A DNA stretch of 64,000 nt from Membranihabitans marinus (GCF_019802045.1 NZ_JAHVHU010000008.1:236069-300068); one strand, 5' to 3'; shown: positions 25,139 through 34,631, counted from the first letter of the stretch. Translations and numbers: made by a program. Notes: generated by a model from the letters alone, not told the origin.

Positions 25139-26456
25139 TCTTCGTCCATGCATCCCTTTCTTCGGGAACCTGCCATACCGCACCCGTGTTCTCCATACTG
25201 TTGAACATTGACGTCCAATCCGATGGACCTGAAGCCAGGGTTAATATTTCATAGCGGCGCATTTGTAAAATAATATCCAGCGGGTTAATCAATACCGGAC
25301 ACGCTTCTACGCAGGCATTGCAGGTGGTGCAAGCATGTAATTCTTCGGGGGTAATTCTGTCAAACAAATTTTTCCCATCGTCATAATTTTGCCTGGTCAT
25401 TTCCGGATTAGTATCCAGGGTCTTTCCGATTTCTTCAGCGCGATCCCGCACATCCATCATGATTTTACGTGGAGATAATTTTTTACCGGTGATGTTTGCC
25501 GGGCACTCTGCCGTACATCGTCCGCATTCGGTACAGGTGTATGCATCCAGCACATTCTTCCAGCTGAGATCCATAACGTCGGCTGCCCCAAATTCGGGCA
25601 ATTCATCCGTCATGGGGGGCGCATCTTCCTCTTCGGTCAACCCCAGCATAGACTTGACCTCATTCATAACCTCCGGCATGTTTTTCATTTTTCCTTTGGG
25701 CGCCAGTCGGGCAAAATAGGTATTTGGAAATGCCAGTAGTATATGAAGGTGTTTGGAGATGGGTAAGTATATAAGGAATCCGAACACGACCAGGATGTGC
25801 AACCACCACCCGAACCGCTCCAGGATAATCAGGGTCGAAGTTTCCATCCCCCCCAATAGTGCTGGTCCCAACCATCCCGATATGGGTAATTCACCAGTAT
25901 CCGGAAAGTGAGGTACCGCTCGAGCCTGTAGGACGACATCGGCGCTGTTCATGGTTAATATGCCAAAAATAAGGACGAGTTCGAGCGTTAAAATAATCAG
26001 CGCATCACGACTCGGCCAGCCCCACATTTCAGGTTGCTGGAAACGAGCAACTTTTAAAATAACCCGTCGCACGATAAATGCGATCGTGGCGATCAGTGCA
26101 AGAACGGAGAGAATTTCTATAAAACCGATGACAAAAGTATAAAACCCACCCAGTGAGGTGGCAAAAATCCGGTGTCTGCCGGTCAGACCATCAAGGAGTA
26201 TCTCAATTAATTCGATCTGTGTGAGCAAAAAGGCCAGGTAGATAAATAAATGGAAAATGGCCGGTACAATGCGTTTAAACATTTTTTTCTGTCCGAAGGC
26301 AACCAATAAAACCTGGCGGATTCTGCGGGCAGGCTGATCCCGCAATGATTCTTTTTTCCCCAGGTGGATATTGCGCCATATTCTGCTGTACAGTTTAGCA
26401 GAGATGTACAACACTACAATGAGTAATAGTAAAAAAATAATTTGTCCAATATCCAT
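25131..26456 (-). CDS. Membrane-bound 4Fe-4S electron-transfer subunit (HdrC/NarI-like)
   Basis: From ATG 26456 the protein has 441 residues. About five membrane helices in the first 250 residues resemble the nitrate-reductase gamma/HdrE cytochrome module, and the C-terminal part has two ferredoxin motifs, CTECGRCTAECP and CTTCNACVEACP, each CxxCxxCxxxCP. It probably anchors the CCG subunit encoded next and passes electrons to or from menaquinone. Its stop lies in the tandem array between the two genes. Confidence 0.9.
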   Translation of the reverse strand: MDIGQIIFLLLLIVVLYISAKLYSRIWRNIHLGKKESLRDQPARRIRQVLLVAFGQKKMFKRIVPAIFHLFIYLAFLLTQIELIEILLDGLTGRHRIFATSLGGFYTFVIGFIEILSVLALIATIAFIVRRVILKVARFQQPEMWGWPSRDALIILTLELVLIFGILTMNSADVVLQARAVPHFPDTGELPISGWLGPALLGGMETSTLIILERFGWWLHILVVFGFLIYLPISKHLHILLAFPNTYFARLAPKGKMKNMPEVMNEVKSMLGLTEEEDAPPMTDELPEFGAADVMDLSWKNVLDAYTCTECGRCTAECPANITGKKLSPRKIMMDVRDRAEEIGKTLDTNPEMTRQNYDDGKNLFDRITPEELHACTTCNACVEACPVLINPLDIILQMRRYEILTLASGPSDWTSMFNSMENTGAVWQVPEERDAWTKND

Positions 26457-26612
26457 TTTAATGTCATTCAAAGAAATTTGCAGAATTCATTCCTGATCAA
26501 GATATAGCAAATAAACAGTAAATTAAGGGAAAATTTAAATAATTTAGCCCAATCCAAGGTACTGAGCGCCTTGGATGTAATCATTTGTAAATAGTATGAT
26601 AAGTGTAAATAT

Positions 26613-27107
26613 ATGGAAATCATTCCCCACAAACAGGTCAAACAGAAAATTAAACGACTGGCCATCGAGATATTGGAACACAACTATGATCAAGAGGTGA
26701 TATATCTGATCGGCATTAATAATAATGGGTTCCGGTTTGCAAAACTGATCCAAAAAGAGATGCAGTCTATGGGAAGTGCGGAAGTCCGGTTAATCAATGT
26801 CCGACTCAATACCGCCCGTCCGCTGGAGGAAGACATTACCCTTTCTGTGGATGTTGACACCTTAGCCGGTAAGACACTTATTTTGGTCGATGATGTAGCG
26901 AACAGCGGACGCACTCTGTTCTACGCAACGAAACCACTCATGGAGATTGTGCCTGGAAGACTGGAAGCCGCTGTGCTTGTGGACCGTACACACAAGATGT
27001 TTCCGGTCAATGTGGATTACGTGGGTATCTCACTGGCGACGACACTCAAACAAGACATACAGGTTGATCTGGATGATGGCCGGGCATTTGCTGTAGAACT
27101 TAATTGA
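26613..27107 (+). CDS. PyrR-like phosphoribosyltransferase-domain protein
   Basis: The 164-residue cytosolic protein has the PRPP-binding motif ILVDDVANSGRTL in the usual place, an early INNNGFRFAKLI strand-helix and a late FPVNVDYVGI strand. It fits small type I phosphoribosyltransferases of the PyrR/UPRT/hypoxanthine group. Base specificity cannot be told. It is divergent from the Fe-S operon and convergent with a patatin gene 18 nt away. Confidence 0.9.
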   Translation: MEIIPHKQVKQKIKRLAIEILEHNYDQEVIYLIGINNNGFRFAKLIQKEMQSMGSAEVRLINVRLNTARPLEEDITLSVDVDTLAGKTLILVDDVANSGRTLFYATKPLMEIVPGRLEAAVLVDRTHKMFPVNVDYVGISLATTLKQDIQVDLDDGRAFAVELN

Positions 27108-27125
27108 GGGACGTGCTCACAGCCA

Positions 27126-27956
27126 TTATGGCATCACGGATGACTTTTCCTTTTTCTCTTTAATTTTTTTTCGAATTCCTTCCAGGATTTTTGGAAGGTC
27201 AATCAGGGCCTGGTGGTAGCCATATTCTATAAATTCATCGCTGCGGCTAAAATCAAATTTGGCGTACTGATACATGCCTTTTGGCCGGATGACAAAATCG
27301 CAATCCTTGTAATTGATAACGGTTCGATTGGCTAACGATATAGTGAGTGTTCGCTCCAGTAATCTTTTGAAACCATTGATGTATTTGCGGTCCACCTGTT
27401 TGGCTTCGACCACATCACTCCCTATGATAAAGTCACACTGCCCACGCAGGGGAAAAGCAGGCATATTATTGGAAACGCCGCCATCTACAAATAAACTACC
27501 GTTGTGTTCGATGGGTCTGAAAAAAACGGGAATTGCGCAGGATGCCGCCACAGCCTTCGAGACTGGACCTGATTCCACCGACTCATGTTGGCCGGTTTCC
27601 AGATTGGTCGCACCGATCATGGTTCGGCGAGGTAAGTCTTCCAGGTTTTCGAAAGGAATGTAGTCTGTGAGTCGATTTTCCAGATACGTAAGAGGAATAA
27701 AACCTAGCTTCGGTAGTCGAAGTCTACGCATACTGAGAATATTATTCTCTTTGATAAACCTTCTCATGTCCCGAATACTGGCCCCGCCAGCATACAATGC
27801 TGCCACAATAGCACCCGCGCTGGTGCCGTACAAAATGTGGGGCTCGATCCCGTATTCACGCAAGGCTTTAACCACACCCACATGAGCTATTCCATAGGAT
27901 GCACCACCGGATAAAGTGAGTCCAATCTTAAAATCTGGTGGTAAATTCATAGTCAT
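27126..27956 (-). CDS. RssA-like patatin family phospholipase
   Basis: A 276-residue compact patatin. The oxyanion motif is SGGASYGIAH, the nucleophile elbow GTSAG (in LYGTSAGAIVAAL) and the catalytic Asp in VDGGVSNNMPA. There is no signal peptide and a Lys-rich tail. This architecture (NTE/RssA-type bacterial patatins) is common in Bacteroidota and is not tied to a partner gene here, unlike the longer patatin at 874-2289. Start ATG 27956; ATG 27950 is possible. Confidence 0.92.
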   Translation of the reverse strand: MTMNLPPDFKIGLTLSGGASYGIAHVGVVKALREYGIEPHILYGTSAGAIVAALYAGGASIRDMRRFIKENNILSMRRLRLPKLGFIPLTYLENRLTDYIPFENLEDLPRRTMIGATNLETGQHESVESGPVSKAVAASCAIPVFFRPIEHNGSLFVDGGVSNNMPAFPLRGQCDFIIGSDVVEAKQVDRKYINGFKRLLERTLTISLANRTVINYKDCDFVIRPKGMYQYAKFDFSRSDEFIEYGYHQALIDLPKILEGIRKKIKEKKEKSSVMP

Positions 27957-28091
27957 TTTAGCTGCTTATTAATGGAAACATGTGCTAATATATAAAGCAC
28001 AGGCATAACAAGTGCTACCTACGGAGATAAATTATCCCCTTTGGCCATCAGAAACATACAGGTACAGAAATCATACCAATCGATCGCCTTT

Positions 28092-29003
28092 TCAAAAGTT
28101 CCTTCCTTCCGGCCATCGGGGTATTAAATAATTTTCCGTGATCATGCATTTGGCGCTTCCACCACCAATGCGTTCTATCGTCGACAAATGGCAAGGGAGC
28201 AGTTGACCGAAGTCAGCGAGTTGGTCTTTTTGCCGGGAAGAAAGTACTTGATAGGCGGTCTGAGAAAGAACGATGAATGGTTCTTTAGCTGCGTTATGAA
28301 GAAATGCGGAATTCCCGACGAATGAATTCATTTGATCGTGACTAATCTCGATGATTTGTTTGTCGGCTTGATTGAAGTAATACGCTAACTTTGACCAGTC
28401 GGAGGCGGGGATGGCTGATTTGTTAACGATTACATATCCGCGGCCTATTCCCAGCACGATGTTGGTGTGATAGACCGGAATGTCATTCTGGTCAACAGCA
28501 TCAAACAGTACGGGCGTATACCCCATTTTTAGACAGAATTGGGTAAAAGGGACTTCATGGGTACGGGGACTCCGATTCCCGAAGACCAGACCGTATTCAT
28601 GGTCGATGACCAGGCTCCCTGTACCTTCCAGAAAGTAACCTTCCCGTTCATAGTACTCCATGGCGAGGTGACTTCGTACCTGATAATGATCTGCAATATA
28701 TCGGATGTGTCGCGGATCTCGTTCTTTGCGCCGGATGGGAGAGAACAGGGGGTAGGTTATTAGTGTCTGATCCGGATGGGTGCTGATCCAATTGTTGGAA
28801 AAAATAGCATCCAGTCGTTTTTCGGACAGATTGTCGTGAAGAACGTCCACCTGAATCTCTGCTTGTCGCAACTTTATGACCATATTGTCGAACTCATCAA
28901 GTGCTTGTTGTTGTAGATTGTCGACACCAGAACCAGGTTCCTGTTGGAATACATTATTTACAGCGGTTTCGGGATTGAAACCAAAATGGGCCGGTCGAAC
29001 CAT
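28092..29003 (-). CDS. CtlX-like citrulline hydrolase / amidinotransferase-fold protein
   Basis: A 303-residue protein from ATG 29003; an in-frame TTG at 29024 would add MIAHKIF, which also fits homologues. The fold of guanidino-modifying enzymes is shown by MVRPAHFGFN, a D/N-rich SNNWISTH, LEGTGSLVID, YHTNIVLGIG and the nucleophile Cys in GGGSAKCMI near the C-terminus. CtlX proteins are described as citrulline-hydrolysing enzymes. Cytosolic, monocistronic. Specific substrate is by family. Confidence 0.88.
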   Translation of the reverse strand: MVRPAHFGFNPETAVNNVFQQEPGSGVDNLQQQALDEFDNMVIKLRQAEIQVDVLHDNLSEKRLDAIFSNNWISTHPDQTLITYPLFSPIRRKERDPRHIRYIADHYQVRSHLAMEYYEREGYFLEGTGSLVIDHEYGLVFGNRSPRTHEVPFTQFCLKMGYTPVLFDAVDQNDIPVYHTNIVLGIGRGYVIVNKSAIPASDWSKLAYYFNQADKQIIEISHDQMNSFVGNSAFLHNAAKEPFIVLSQTAYQVLSSRQKDQLADFGQLLPCHLSTIERIGGGSAKCMITENYLIPRWPEGRNF

Positions 29004-29248
29004 AAAAATTTTATGTGCAATCAAAATTTAATTTTTTTAAATCGATATAATTTAGTAATCTGTTTTTATTCTTGAATGTTCCGCTGCATTTGTTTGGGCT
29101 TCTTCCTCCACACTGGAATAATAGTCGGTTTGGAATATCTAACATGCGGAGGTACAGTCCCGGTGTGTTGCCATTTAATAAATTATATTTCAATGAGGCA
29201 ATAGTGTCGCTATTTTATCATATTTCATCAATAATAATGAATTGATTA

Positions 29249-29281
29249 TTTGGTGCGCTGAAGGTAAAATAACTTTCTTTG
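29249..29281 (+). promoter_or_regulatory. Bacteroidota-type promoter of the SUI1 gene
   Basis: TTTG at 29249-29252 (-33 box) and TTTCTTTG at 29274-29281 (7 of 8 to TAnnTTTG) are separated by 21 nt, the spacing known for this phylum. Transcription would start near 29287, giving a leader of about 36 nt before ATG 29323. Confidence 0.5.
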
Positions 29282-29322
29282 CGCAGAAAATTGTCTTTTC
29301 GGTATTAAAAATCAAACATACC

Positions 29323-29658
29323 ATGTCTAAAAAAAAGAAAAGAACGGTTTATTCCACTAATCCAGATTTTGTAAATCAGTTTTTCGATCAGGATCCCGAG
29401 TTTACACCCGCGCCTGAGGCACAACGACTTCGGGTCTGGTTGGATCGGATCAAAGGGAATAAGGAAGTGACGCGCATCGTAGGATTTGAAGGGGAGGAGA
29501 CCGTATTGGAAGAACTGGGTAAAAACCTGAAAAAGAAATGCGGTACCGGTGGCTCCGTAAAAGATATGGAAGTTTTGCTCCAGGGCGATCACCGGGATAA
29601 AGTCATCGAACTGCTGAAACAATCTGGATATACGGATGTCAAAAAATCCGGAGGTTAA
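29323..29658 (+). CDS. SUI1/eIF1-family translation factor homologue (YciH-like)
   Basis: The 111-residue basic protein starts MSKKKKRTVYSTNP at ATG 29323, supported by a promoter ending just upstream, which rules out the earlier in-frame start at 29242. The SUI1 core is VTRIVGFEGEE and KNLKKKCGTGGSVKDMEVLLQGDHRDKVIELL, with the conserved GTGGxVK loop. Archaeal/eukaryotic eIF1 monitors start codon choice; in bacteria the role (YciH) appears to be repression or proofreading of initiation under stress. Confidence 0.95.
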   Translation: MSKKKKRTVYSTNPDFVNQFFDQDPEFTPAPEAQRLRVWLDRIKGNKEVTRIVGFEGEETVLEELGKNLKKKCGTGGSVKDMEVLLQGDHRDKVIELLKQSGYTDVKKSGG

Positions 29659-29688
29659 TGGAGGCCCGGATGCAGGTTGTATATATGT

Positions 29689-29696
29689 TAATTTTG
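29689..29696 (+). promoter_or_regulatory. -7 box upstream of the CAP-domain gene
   Basis: TAATTTTG matches TAnnTTTG exactly, in the gap after the SUI1 gene and 100 nt before ATG 29796. No -33 TTTG at normal spacing is seen. Confidence 0.35.
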
Positions 29697-29795
29697 CACC
29701 TTTAACAGTTTGCGACTCAATATTCTAGCTCCGATCCAGTTACTTTAAAGTGTAAAGTTGCTTAACAATAAATTAAGGAAAATAAAAATAGTTAT

Positions 29796-31217
29796 ATGAA
29801 TAGATTACAAGCAATAATTTTCATCGTAGCCTCAATGATATTTTGTGTCCCAAAAGGATTTTCACAGGAAATTCAGGAGTTTGGGCCCGGGGTACATCAA
29901 GACCTCGATCATCGGATTGAGACACGGCGTGTTTGTGTGCCCAGCCCCAAGAAAGATGTCAGCTACGATTTTAAGAAATCTTTCGAAGCCAATGTAAACG
30001 CAGCGATTAAAAGAGAACGAGTCGCTTTTGGTCAGAAAAACATAGGCGATTATGTACATCCTGCCTACTATTCGGACCCGGTGGACTATGCCCATAAGAT
30101 CATTACTGCATTGCGGAAAGCGTACGCCAACGCATATGGGATTAAAGTTGTCGATATCCCACTGGACGCCAGTGTGGTTACCGCTGCACAGAACCACAGT
30201 TGTAAAATGATCTCATGCAACCAGTTTACACACCAATCGTCCTGTACCGGATCGCCCAAATCACGGATATCCGAACAAGTCGGTTCCTGGGGAAGCTGTT
30301 TGACGGGGTATTCAGAGAACATCGCGATCAACACCTCCAAATCCATTGAAGGTGCCATGGAATGGGCTATTTTTGGGATGATGTACGATGACCTGGCCTG
30401 TTGTAACAATGGCCACCGTGAAAATTTTCTGAAATGCACATATGATAATAGTTGGCGAATGGGCTTTGGTTATAAGAAAGGAAAATATAGTTTTGGGAGC
30501 AGCCGGAGTTATGACACCTGGTTTATGACCTGGGATTATGCAAAAAAAGGCCGCTCCTCAAGTTGCAAATGGGATAAAAGCAATGGTAAAAAAGTGTGCA
30601 AACCCGCTACCGTTGCTGTTCAAAACTTGAAAGTAAACGGCCAAAGCGATTGCACCAGTTTAAAAGCGACCTGGACAGCCACCAATACAGGCCAGATTCA
30701 AAACTTTGAAGTTTATCAAAGCACCGACGGGAAAGGATACAAGCGTGTGACGACCGTGAAACCAGGGGCGGCAAAGAGTTTCTCGTCCAACTTCAGCACG
30801 AGTGGAAAAGAATCCAAAGTATTTGTCAAAGCCGTCACCAAAGAAGGAAGTTTTTATGCCTCTGAAGTTTTTGTGTTCAATGTGGCCGACTGCAAACCTT
30901 CTGCTAATCCCACAGATCCAACACCCGATCAGCCGGGCGAAGACGTTACAGATAACAATCCACCGGCTCCCCCAAAACCAGAACCAAAACCAGATCCGAA
31001 ACCAGATCCGGCACAAATAATTATCGCCCCGAACCCGGCGAGTTACTACATTAGGCTAACAAATGTGCCTTACGGAACACCTTATCGGATTACATCCATG
31101 AAAGGACGGACGGTGCGATTTGGGTACTATCGGCGCAATATATACGTAGGACGATTGGCCCCCGGAACCTATGTGGTTACGGCAGACGGAAAAACGGGCC
31201 GATTTATCAAGCAATAA
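29796..31217 (+). CDS. Secreted CAP/SCP-domain protein with C-terminal T9SS-like domain
   Basis: A 473-residue protein with a signal peptide ending near GFSQ. Residues ~95-255 form a CAP (SCP/PR-1) domain: AAQNHSCKM (His), YSENIA (Glu) and NGHRENFL, with several cysteines that could form disulfides. Next come an FN3-like segment (~270-365), a Pro/Glu/Lys-Pro linker (~370-405) and a C-terminal beta domain starting APNPASYYIRL and ending LAPGTYVVTADGKTGRF, a type A T9SS sorting signal. It should be surface-exposed or released. CAP proteins have diverse, mostly unknown roles in bacteria. Confidence 0.9.
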   Translation: MNRLQAIIFIVASMIFCVPKGFSQEIQEFGPGVHQDLDHRIETRRVCVPSPKKDVSYDFKKSFEANVNAAIKRERVAFGQKNIGDYVHPAYYSDPVDYAHKIITALRKAYANAYGIKVVDIPLDASVVTAAQNHSCKMISCNQFTHQSSCTGSPKSRISEQVGSWGSCLTGYSENIAINTSKSIEGAMEWAIFGMMYDDLACCNNGHRENFLKCTYDNSWRMGFGYKKGKYSFGSSRSYDTWFMTWDYAKKGRSSSCKWDKSNGKKVCKPATVAVQNLKVNGQSDCTSLKATWTATNTGQIQNFEVYQSTDGKGYKRVTTVKPGAAKSFSSNFSTSGKESKVFVKAVTKEGSFYASEVFVFNVADCKPSANPTDPTPDQPGEDVTDNNPPAPPKPEPKPDPKPDPAQIIIAPNPASYYIRLTNVPYGTPYRITSMKGRTVRFGYYRRNIYVGRLAPGTYVVTADGKTGRFIKQ

Positions 31218-31266
31218 TGTAAGGAGTTAGATTAAAACGACGACTAAGGTTTAATTAATCTAAGAA

Positions 31267-31298
31267 CCATGGGCGGGTCTGCTGTCCATGGCTTTTTT
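31267..31298 (+). terminator. Intrinsic terminator after the CAP gene
   Basis: CCATGG (31267-31272) and CCATGG (31286-31291) pair across a 13-nt loop and are followed by C and six T residues. The T-run overlaps the 3' end of the convergent decarboxylase gene. Confidence 0.6.
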
Positions 31299-32766
31299 AT
31301 TGAACTGTGGAGGTCGAGTGTTTCTTGGTATATTTTTCGATAATATCAAGTAGTAAATCAACTTTTTCTCGATGCGTCCGGAATGAAAGAATAGCACATC
31401 GTATGACGTAAATGTCCTTTATAAAGGTACTGGAGATGAACACCCGGCCATCCTCCTGGATGTGCCTCACCAGATTCTTATTCCATTCGTTGGCGTCTCC
31501 TTTTTCAGGTACATATCGAAATCCCACGATCGACAGGTCCGGATAGGGTCCCGTATCGTATCCCAGGGCTTTGATCTTCCAGTAAAAATACCGGGCCAAT
31601 AATATCTTTTCATCCAGGTTCTTTCTAAATGGCTCTAGACCGTAGAGCTTCAGGGGCAACCACATCCGCATTCCCCGGAAATGTCTGCTGAGCTCCGGCG
31701 AAAGTTCGGCGGGTGAATATTCTTCCTGGTGTTCCCGGGCATCCTGCATGTAGTGGGCTTCAAAGCTGTTCGCAGCTAACAAATGCCGTATTTCTTTGAC
31801 CAGAACCATCCCTGTGCCATAAGGTAAAAACAATCCTTTGTGTGGATCTAGAATCACCGAATCTGCTTTTTCGATGCCTTGTAGTTTTTTCTTTCCGTGA
31901 TCAGTCAATAGGAAAAAGCCCCCATACGCCCCATCCACATGAAACCACATCTTGTTTTCACTGGCAATCCGGCTGATCTCATTCAGGGGGTCGACAGCGC
32001 CTTGATTCGTGGAGCCGGCATTGCCGACCACAAGAAACGGATTGAGTCCGGATGCCCGATCCGATCGGACCCGGTCTGCCAGTTGATCTGCATCCAGGCG
32101 GTAGTTTTCATCCAGATCAATATAGTGGATTGGACACTCTTCCATACCACATATTTTGAGGGCTTTTTGATTGCTGTGGTGCGTATGTCTGGTCGTATAA
32201 ATGATGGATCTATGAAGGTCTTTTCCTTTGATACCATGTGTGGTTCGGGCCGCAGAAATGGCTATGAGGTTAGCAAGACTGCCACCGGAGGTGAGGTTTC
32301 CTCCAAAATTAGCCGTGTATCCCACCAACTCGCCGGCCCATCGAATGAGTGAATTTTCCATTCGAACAGCGCCGGGAGAAGCTGAAAAGATCCCGGCATA
32401 GGTATTGGTGACCGCAGCCATATAATCTCCAAGCGCTGATTCGTAGATGCCACCACCGGGAATGTAGCCCATGTATCCACCAGATGCACTATTGAAACCG
32501 GCATGGTTGACACGTTTCTTTATGAAAGACAGGATGTCGGACAGCGTTTCACCAGATTCATCAATGGAAAAGAAATCATCTTTTTCGGTCCGGTCAAAGC
32601 CATCATTTGTAAAAGCCTTGGCCTCTGGAAGTTTATTCAAAAAATCTTCTGCATACCCCCTTACTTCCTCCATGAGTACAGCGCGATGTGGTGATGTAGC
32701 TTCCAAAGTTCTGGCGGATTCCTGCAAATGGTCGAGTTCGCGTATGATTTTATTTATCTCTGTCAT
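31297..32766 (-). CDS. Group II PLP-dependent amino-acid decarboxylase
   Basis: The 489-residue protein has the aromatic-L-amino-acid decarboxylase layout: GGYMGYIPGGG early, TSGGSLANLIA, VVGNAGSTNQGAVDPL, HVDGAYGGFFLL (Asp/Ala at the PLP ring) and the Schiff-base lysine in DPHKGLFLPYG. It should decarboxylate an aromatic or acidic amino acid in the cytosol. The substrate is not readable from motifs. Length is typical. It has no cotranscribed transporter. Confidence 0.93.
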   Translation of the reverse strand: MTEINKIIRELDHLQESARTLEATSPHRAVLMEEVRGYAEDFLNKLPEAKAFTNDGFDRTEKDDFFSIDESGETLSDILSFIKKRVNHAGFNSASGGYMGYIPGGGIYESALGDYMAAVTNTYAGIFSASPGAVRMENSLIRWAGELVGYTANFGGNLTSGGSLANLIAISAARTTHGIKGKDLHRSIIYTTRHTHHSNQKALKICGMEECPIHYIDLDENYRLDADQLADRVRSDRASGLNPFLVVGNAGSTNQGAVDPLNEISRIASENKMWFHVDGAYGGFFLLTDHGKKKLQGIEKADSVILDPHKGLFLPYGTGMVLVKEIRHLLAANSFEAHYMQDAREHQEEYSPAELSPELSRHFRGMRMWLPLKLYGLEPFRKNLDEKILLARYFYWKIKALGYDTGPYPDLSIVGFRYVPEKGDANEWNKNLVRHIQEDGRVFISSTFIKDIYVIRCAILSFRTHREKVDLLLDIIEKYTKKHSTSTVQ

Positions 32767-32842
32767 TGGTCCAATTTTGAGTAAATTACGAAAAAAATAG
32801 GGGATTGTAACCTAGGTCACACACCATCGGAAATCAGCTCAC

Positions 32843-32850
32843 TATATTTG
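32843..32850 (+). promoter_or_regulatory. -7 box just before a small hypothetical gene
   Basis: TATATTTG matches TAnnTTTG exactly and ends only 8 nt before ATG 32859, so the message would be almost leaderless, or translation begins at a later Met (32895). Confidence 0.35.
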
Positions 32851-32858
32851 CTTTTGAT

Positions 32859-33209
32859 ATGAAGTTGTACCACACCATAGCACTCTTGCTGTTCATGACT
32901 TTCGCAGTCAAAATCCTTCTGATCGATGGTCAGTGGATGATTACGGCGATGGCAGGAGAAGAATATGTGTTGGTCAATCCATTCTGTAAATCCAAAAATG
33001 GTTCCGGTACGGCTGGCGAAACCAGTATCCAGAAATTTGTGGACAATCAAATCAACGTACTGGACGGAGTTTGCTCTTCAATCCTTTATCTGGATGTAGA
33101 TGGTGTTGAATACCAATATAACCCCATCTCTTTAAATGCAAAAACATTTAGAACGTTGCCGGCCTATACGGTATATCTGGATACGCACTATCCCCCTCCA
33201 CAAGTGTAA
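32859..33209 (+). CDS. Hypothetical exported protein
   Basis: A 116-residue protein that I do not recognise. The N-terminus (KLYHTIALLLFMTFAVKILLI) is a signal peptide or anchor. The mature part has two cysteines (NPFCKSK, DGVCSSI) that could pair, and a strand-rich region IINVLDGVCSSILYLDVDGVEYQYN-like. No catalytic motif. A perfect -7 box sits directly upstream. It lies divergent from the decarboxylase and 170 nt ahead of the DoxX operon. Confidence 0.6.
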   Translation: MKLYHTIALLLFMTFAVKILLIDGQWMITAMAGEEYVLVNPFCKSKNGSGTAGETSIQKFVDNQINVLDGVCSSILYLDVDGVEYQYNPISLNAKTFRTLPAYTVYLDTHYPPPQV

Positions 33210-33382
33210 CTCCCCGTCTTACTAAACTTTATATGCTGAATTGCCGAGGTGTCAGTTCAACTGATCAACCGATGGCTCCCAACTTAGTCCGTGGTTTTAT
33301 ACCGCGGGACAGCAGACGAATTTATCATGTAATTTCCTGATCAACGGCAACATCCCGTTGTCTTTACCTAAAATACAAAATT

Positions 33383-33793
33383 ATGAAGAATCAAATCACA
33401 GTAACCCCGTGGTCTGTACATCTATTGCGGATGATGGTCAGTGGTATTTTCCTGGTCGCAGGATTTAGCCATCTTGTGAACACCGAAAAAACGGTAGGGC
33501 GAATCGACCAAGCCAGCTTTAAAGGTTTTGCCTATTTTTTTGGGGACCCGACCATTTTGGTCATCCTATCCGGAATTGCTATGTTGGTCGCCGGCCTGAG
33601 CTTGCTGGCAGGGTACAAAACGCGCTGGGCCGCGCTGGTCCTGATCGCTATTTTAATACCCATCACGCTGACCATTCAGGTCGGTCAGATAACTACGCTT
33701 GGACCGTTGTTCAAGAATGTAGCTATTCTGGGCGGACTGCTTTTTTTCGTGCTCAATGACTTTAATACCAAATTCAAAACTAAATTATTATGA
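33383..33793 (+). CDS. DoxX-family membrane protein (sulfur/redox operon gene 1)
   Basis: A 136-residue four-helix membrane protein: VHLLRMMVSGIFLVAGFSHL, DPTILVILSGIAMLVAGLSLLAGY, WAALVLIAILIPITLTIQ and NVAILGGLLFFVL, the DoxX pattern. DoxD/DoxA proteins of this superfamily form thiosulfate:quinone oxidoreductase in archaea. Its stop overlaps the next start as ATGA. With DsrE, SoxB/UshA-like and TlpA genes following, it likely supplies the quinone-linked membrane part. Confidence 0.85.
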   Translation: MKNQITVTPWSVHLLRMMVSGIFLVAGFSHLVNTEKTVGRIDQASFKGFAYFFGDPTILVILSGIAMLVAGLSLLAGYKTRWAALVLIAILIPITLTIQVGQITTLGPLFKNVAILGGLLFFVLNDFNTKFKTKLL

Positions 33794-34212
33794 AAATAAT
33801 GTTTCAAATCTCATTATTCTGGTTGGCTGTTGCCATGGTTCATCCTATAGTTGCACAAACCAATTCGCAGAATGAACCACAAAACTATGTGGTACTCACC
33901 AAGAAAGTAGAACAACTTACACCGATACTATTAAGTGCAGAAGCCTTGAAAAAAGAAGATGGGGCACACTTTGGTGCTTTTAAGGTTATTATCTGCGGAA
34001 AAAACATCGGGGATGTTACCGACCTGAGTAAGATGGAGCCTCATTTGGAAAAAGCGTCGAAACTTGGGGTCGAGTTAATTGCTTGTGGGTTTTCATTGAA
34101 AAAATTCAAAGTTGATGCAGATAAAGTACCCGAAGAATTGTCCACGGTAGACAATGGGATCTTATATAATCTACAAATGCAGAAAATGGGCTATAAAAGT
34201 TTAGGACTATGA
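33790..34212 (+). CDS. Exported DsrE-like protein, paralogue 1
   Basis: A 140-residue protein with a signal peptide (SLFWLAVAMVHPIVAQ) and a DsrE/DsrF-like domain: NYVVLTKKVEQL, FKVIICGKNIGDVTDL and LGVELIACGFSLKK, with Cys in IACGFS at the place used for persulfide transfer in DsrE/TusD proteins. Unlike classic DsrE it is exported. ATGA overlaps at both ends link it to DoxX upstream and its paralogue downstream. Confidence 0.85.
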   Translation: MKIMFQISLFWLAVAMVHPIVAQTNSQNEPQNYVVLTKKVEQLTPILLSAEALKKEDGAHFGAFKVIICGKNIGDVTDLSKMEPHLEKASKLGVELIACGFSLKKFKVDADKVPEELSTVDNGILYNLQMQKMGYKSLGL

Positions 34213-34631
34213 AAAATCTAATGATTATACTGGGGGCGATGTTGTTCTATGGGTTGGCCGTCGTACCGGTAAACGGACAATCGACTCCGAGCACCAAAAT
34301 AAATTATGCGGTACTGACCAATAAGGTTGCGCAGTTTCAACCCATCAGCCTGGCTTCCAAATCACTGGCCCAGGAAGATGGTGACAACTTTGGTCAGTTT
34401 AAAGTGGTGCTGTACGGTCCGGAAGTGGTGCAGCTGACCGATTATCAACGGATGAAACCAGTGCTCAAAATGGCACGCAGTTCCTCTATGAAGCTTGCCG
34501 TATGCGCCATGGCGCTTAAAAAAATGAAGGTAGATCCGGCTGATATTCCACCAGAATTTGAAGTGGTGGACAATGCATTTTTGCATGCATTGGAACTACA
34601 GAAAGCGGGCTTTTTTATACTAAGCTTGTAA
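34209..34631 (+). CDS. Exported DsrE-like protein, paralogue 2
   Basis: Another 140-residue exported DsrE-like protein, the same length as its upstream neighbour and similar throughout (NYAVLTNKVAQFQPI, FKVVLYGPEVVQLTDY, SSMKLAVCAMALKKMKV), so the pair arose by tandem duplication. The candidate sulfur-carrier Cys is kept (AVCAMAL), but the first internal Cys of paralogue 1 (IICGK) is replaced. Likely heteromer, as DsrE/F/H form mixed complexes. ATGA overlap upstream. Confidence 0.85.
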   Translation: MKNLMIILGAMLFYGLAVVPVNGQSTPSTKINYAVLTNKVAQFQPISLASKSLAQEDGDNFGQFKVVLYGPEVVQLTDYQRMKPVLKMARSSSMKLAVCAMALKKMKVDPADIPPEFEVVDNAFLHALELQKAGFFILSL

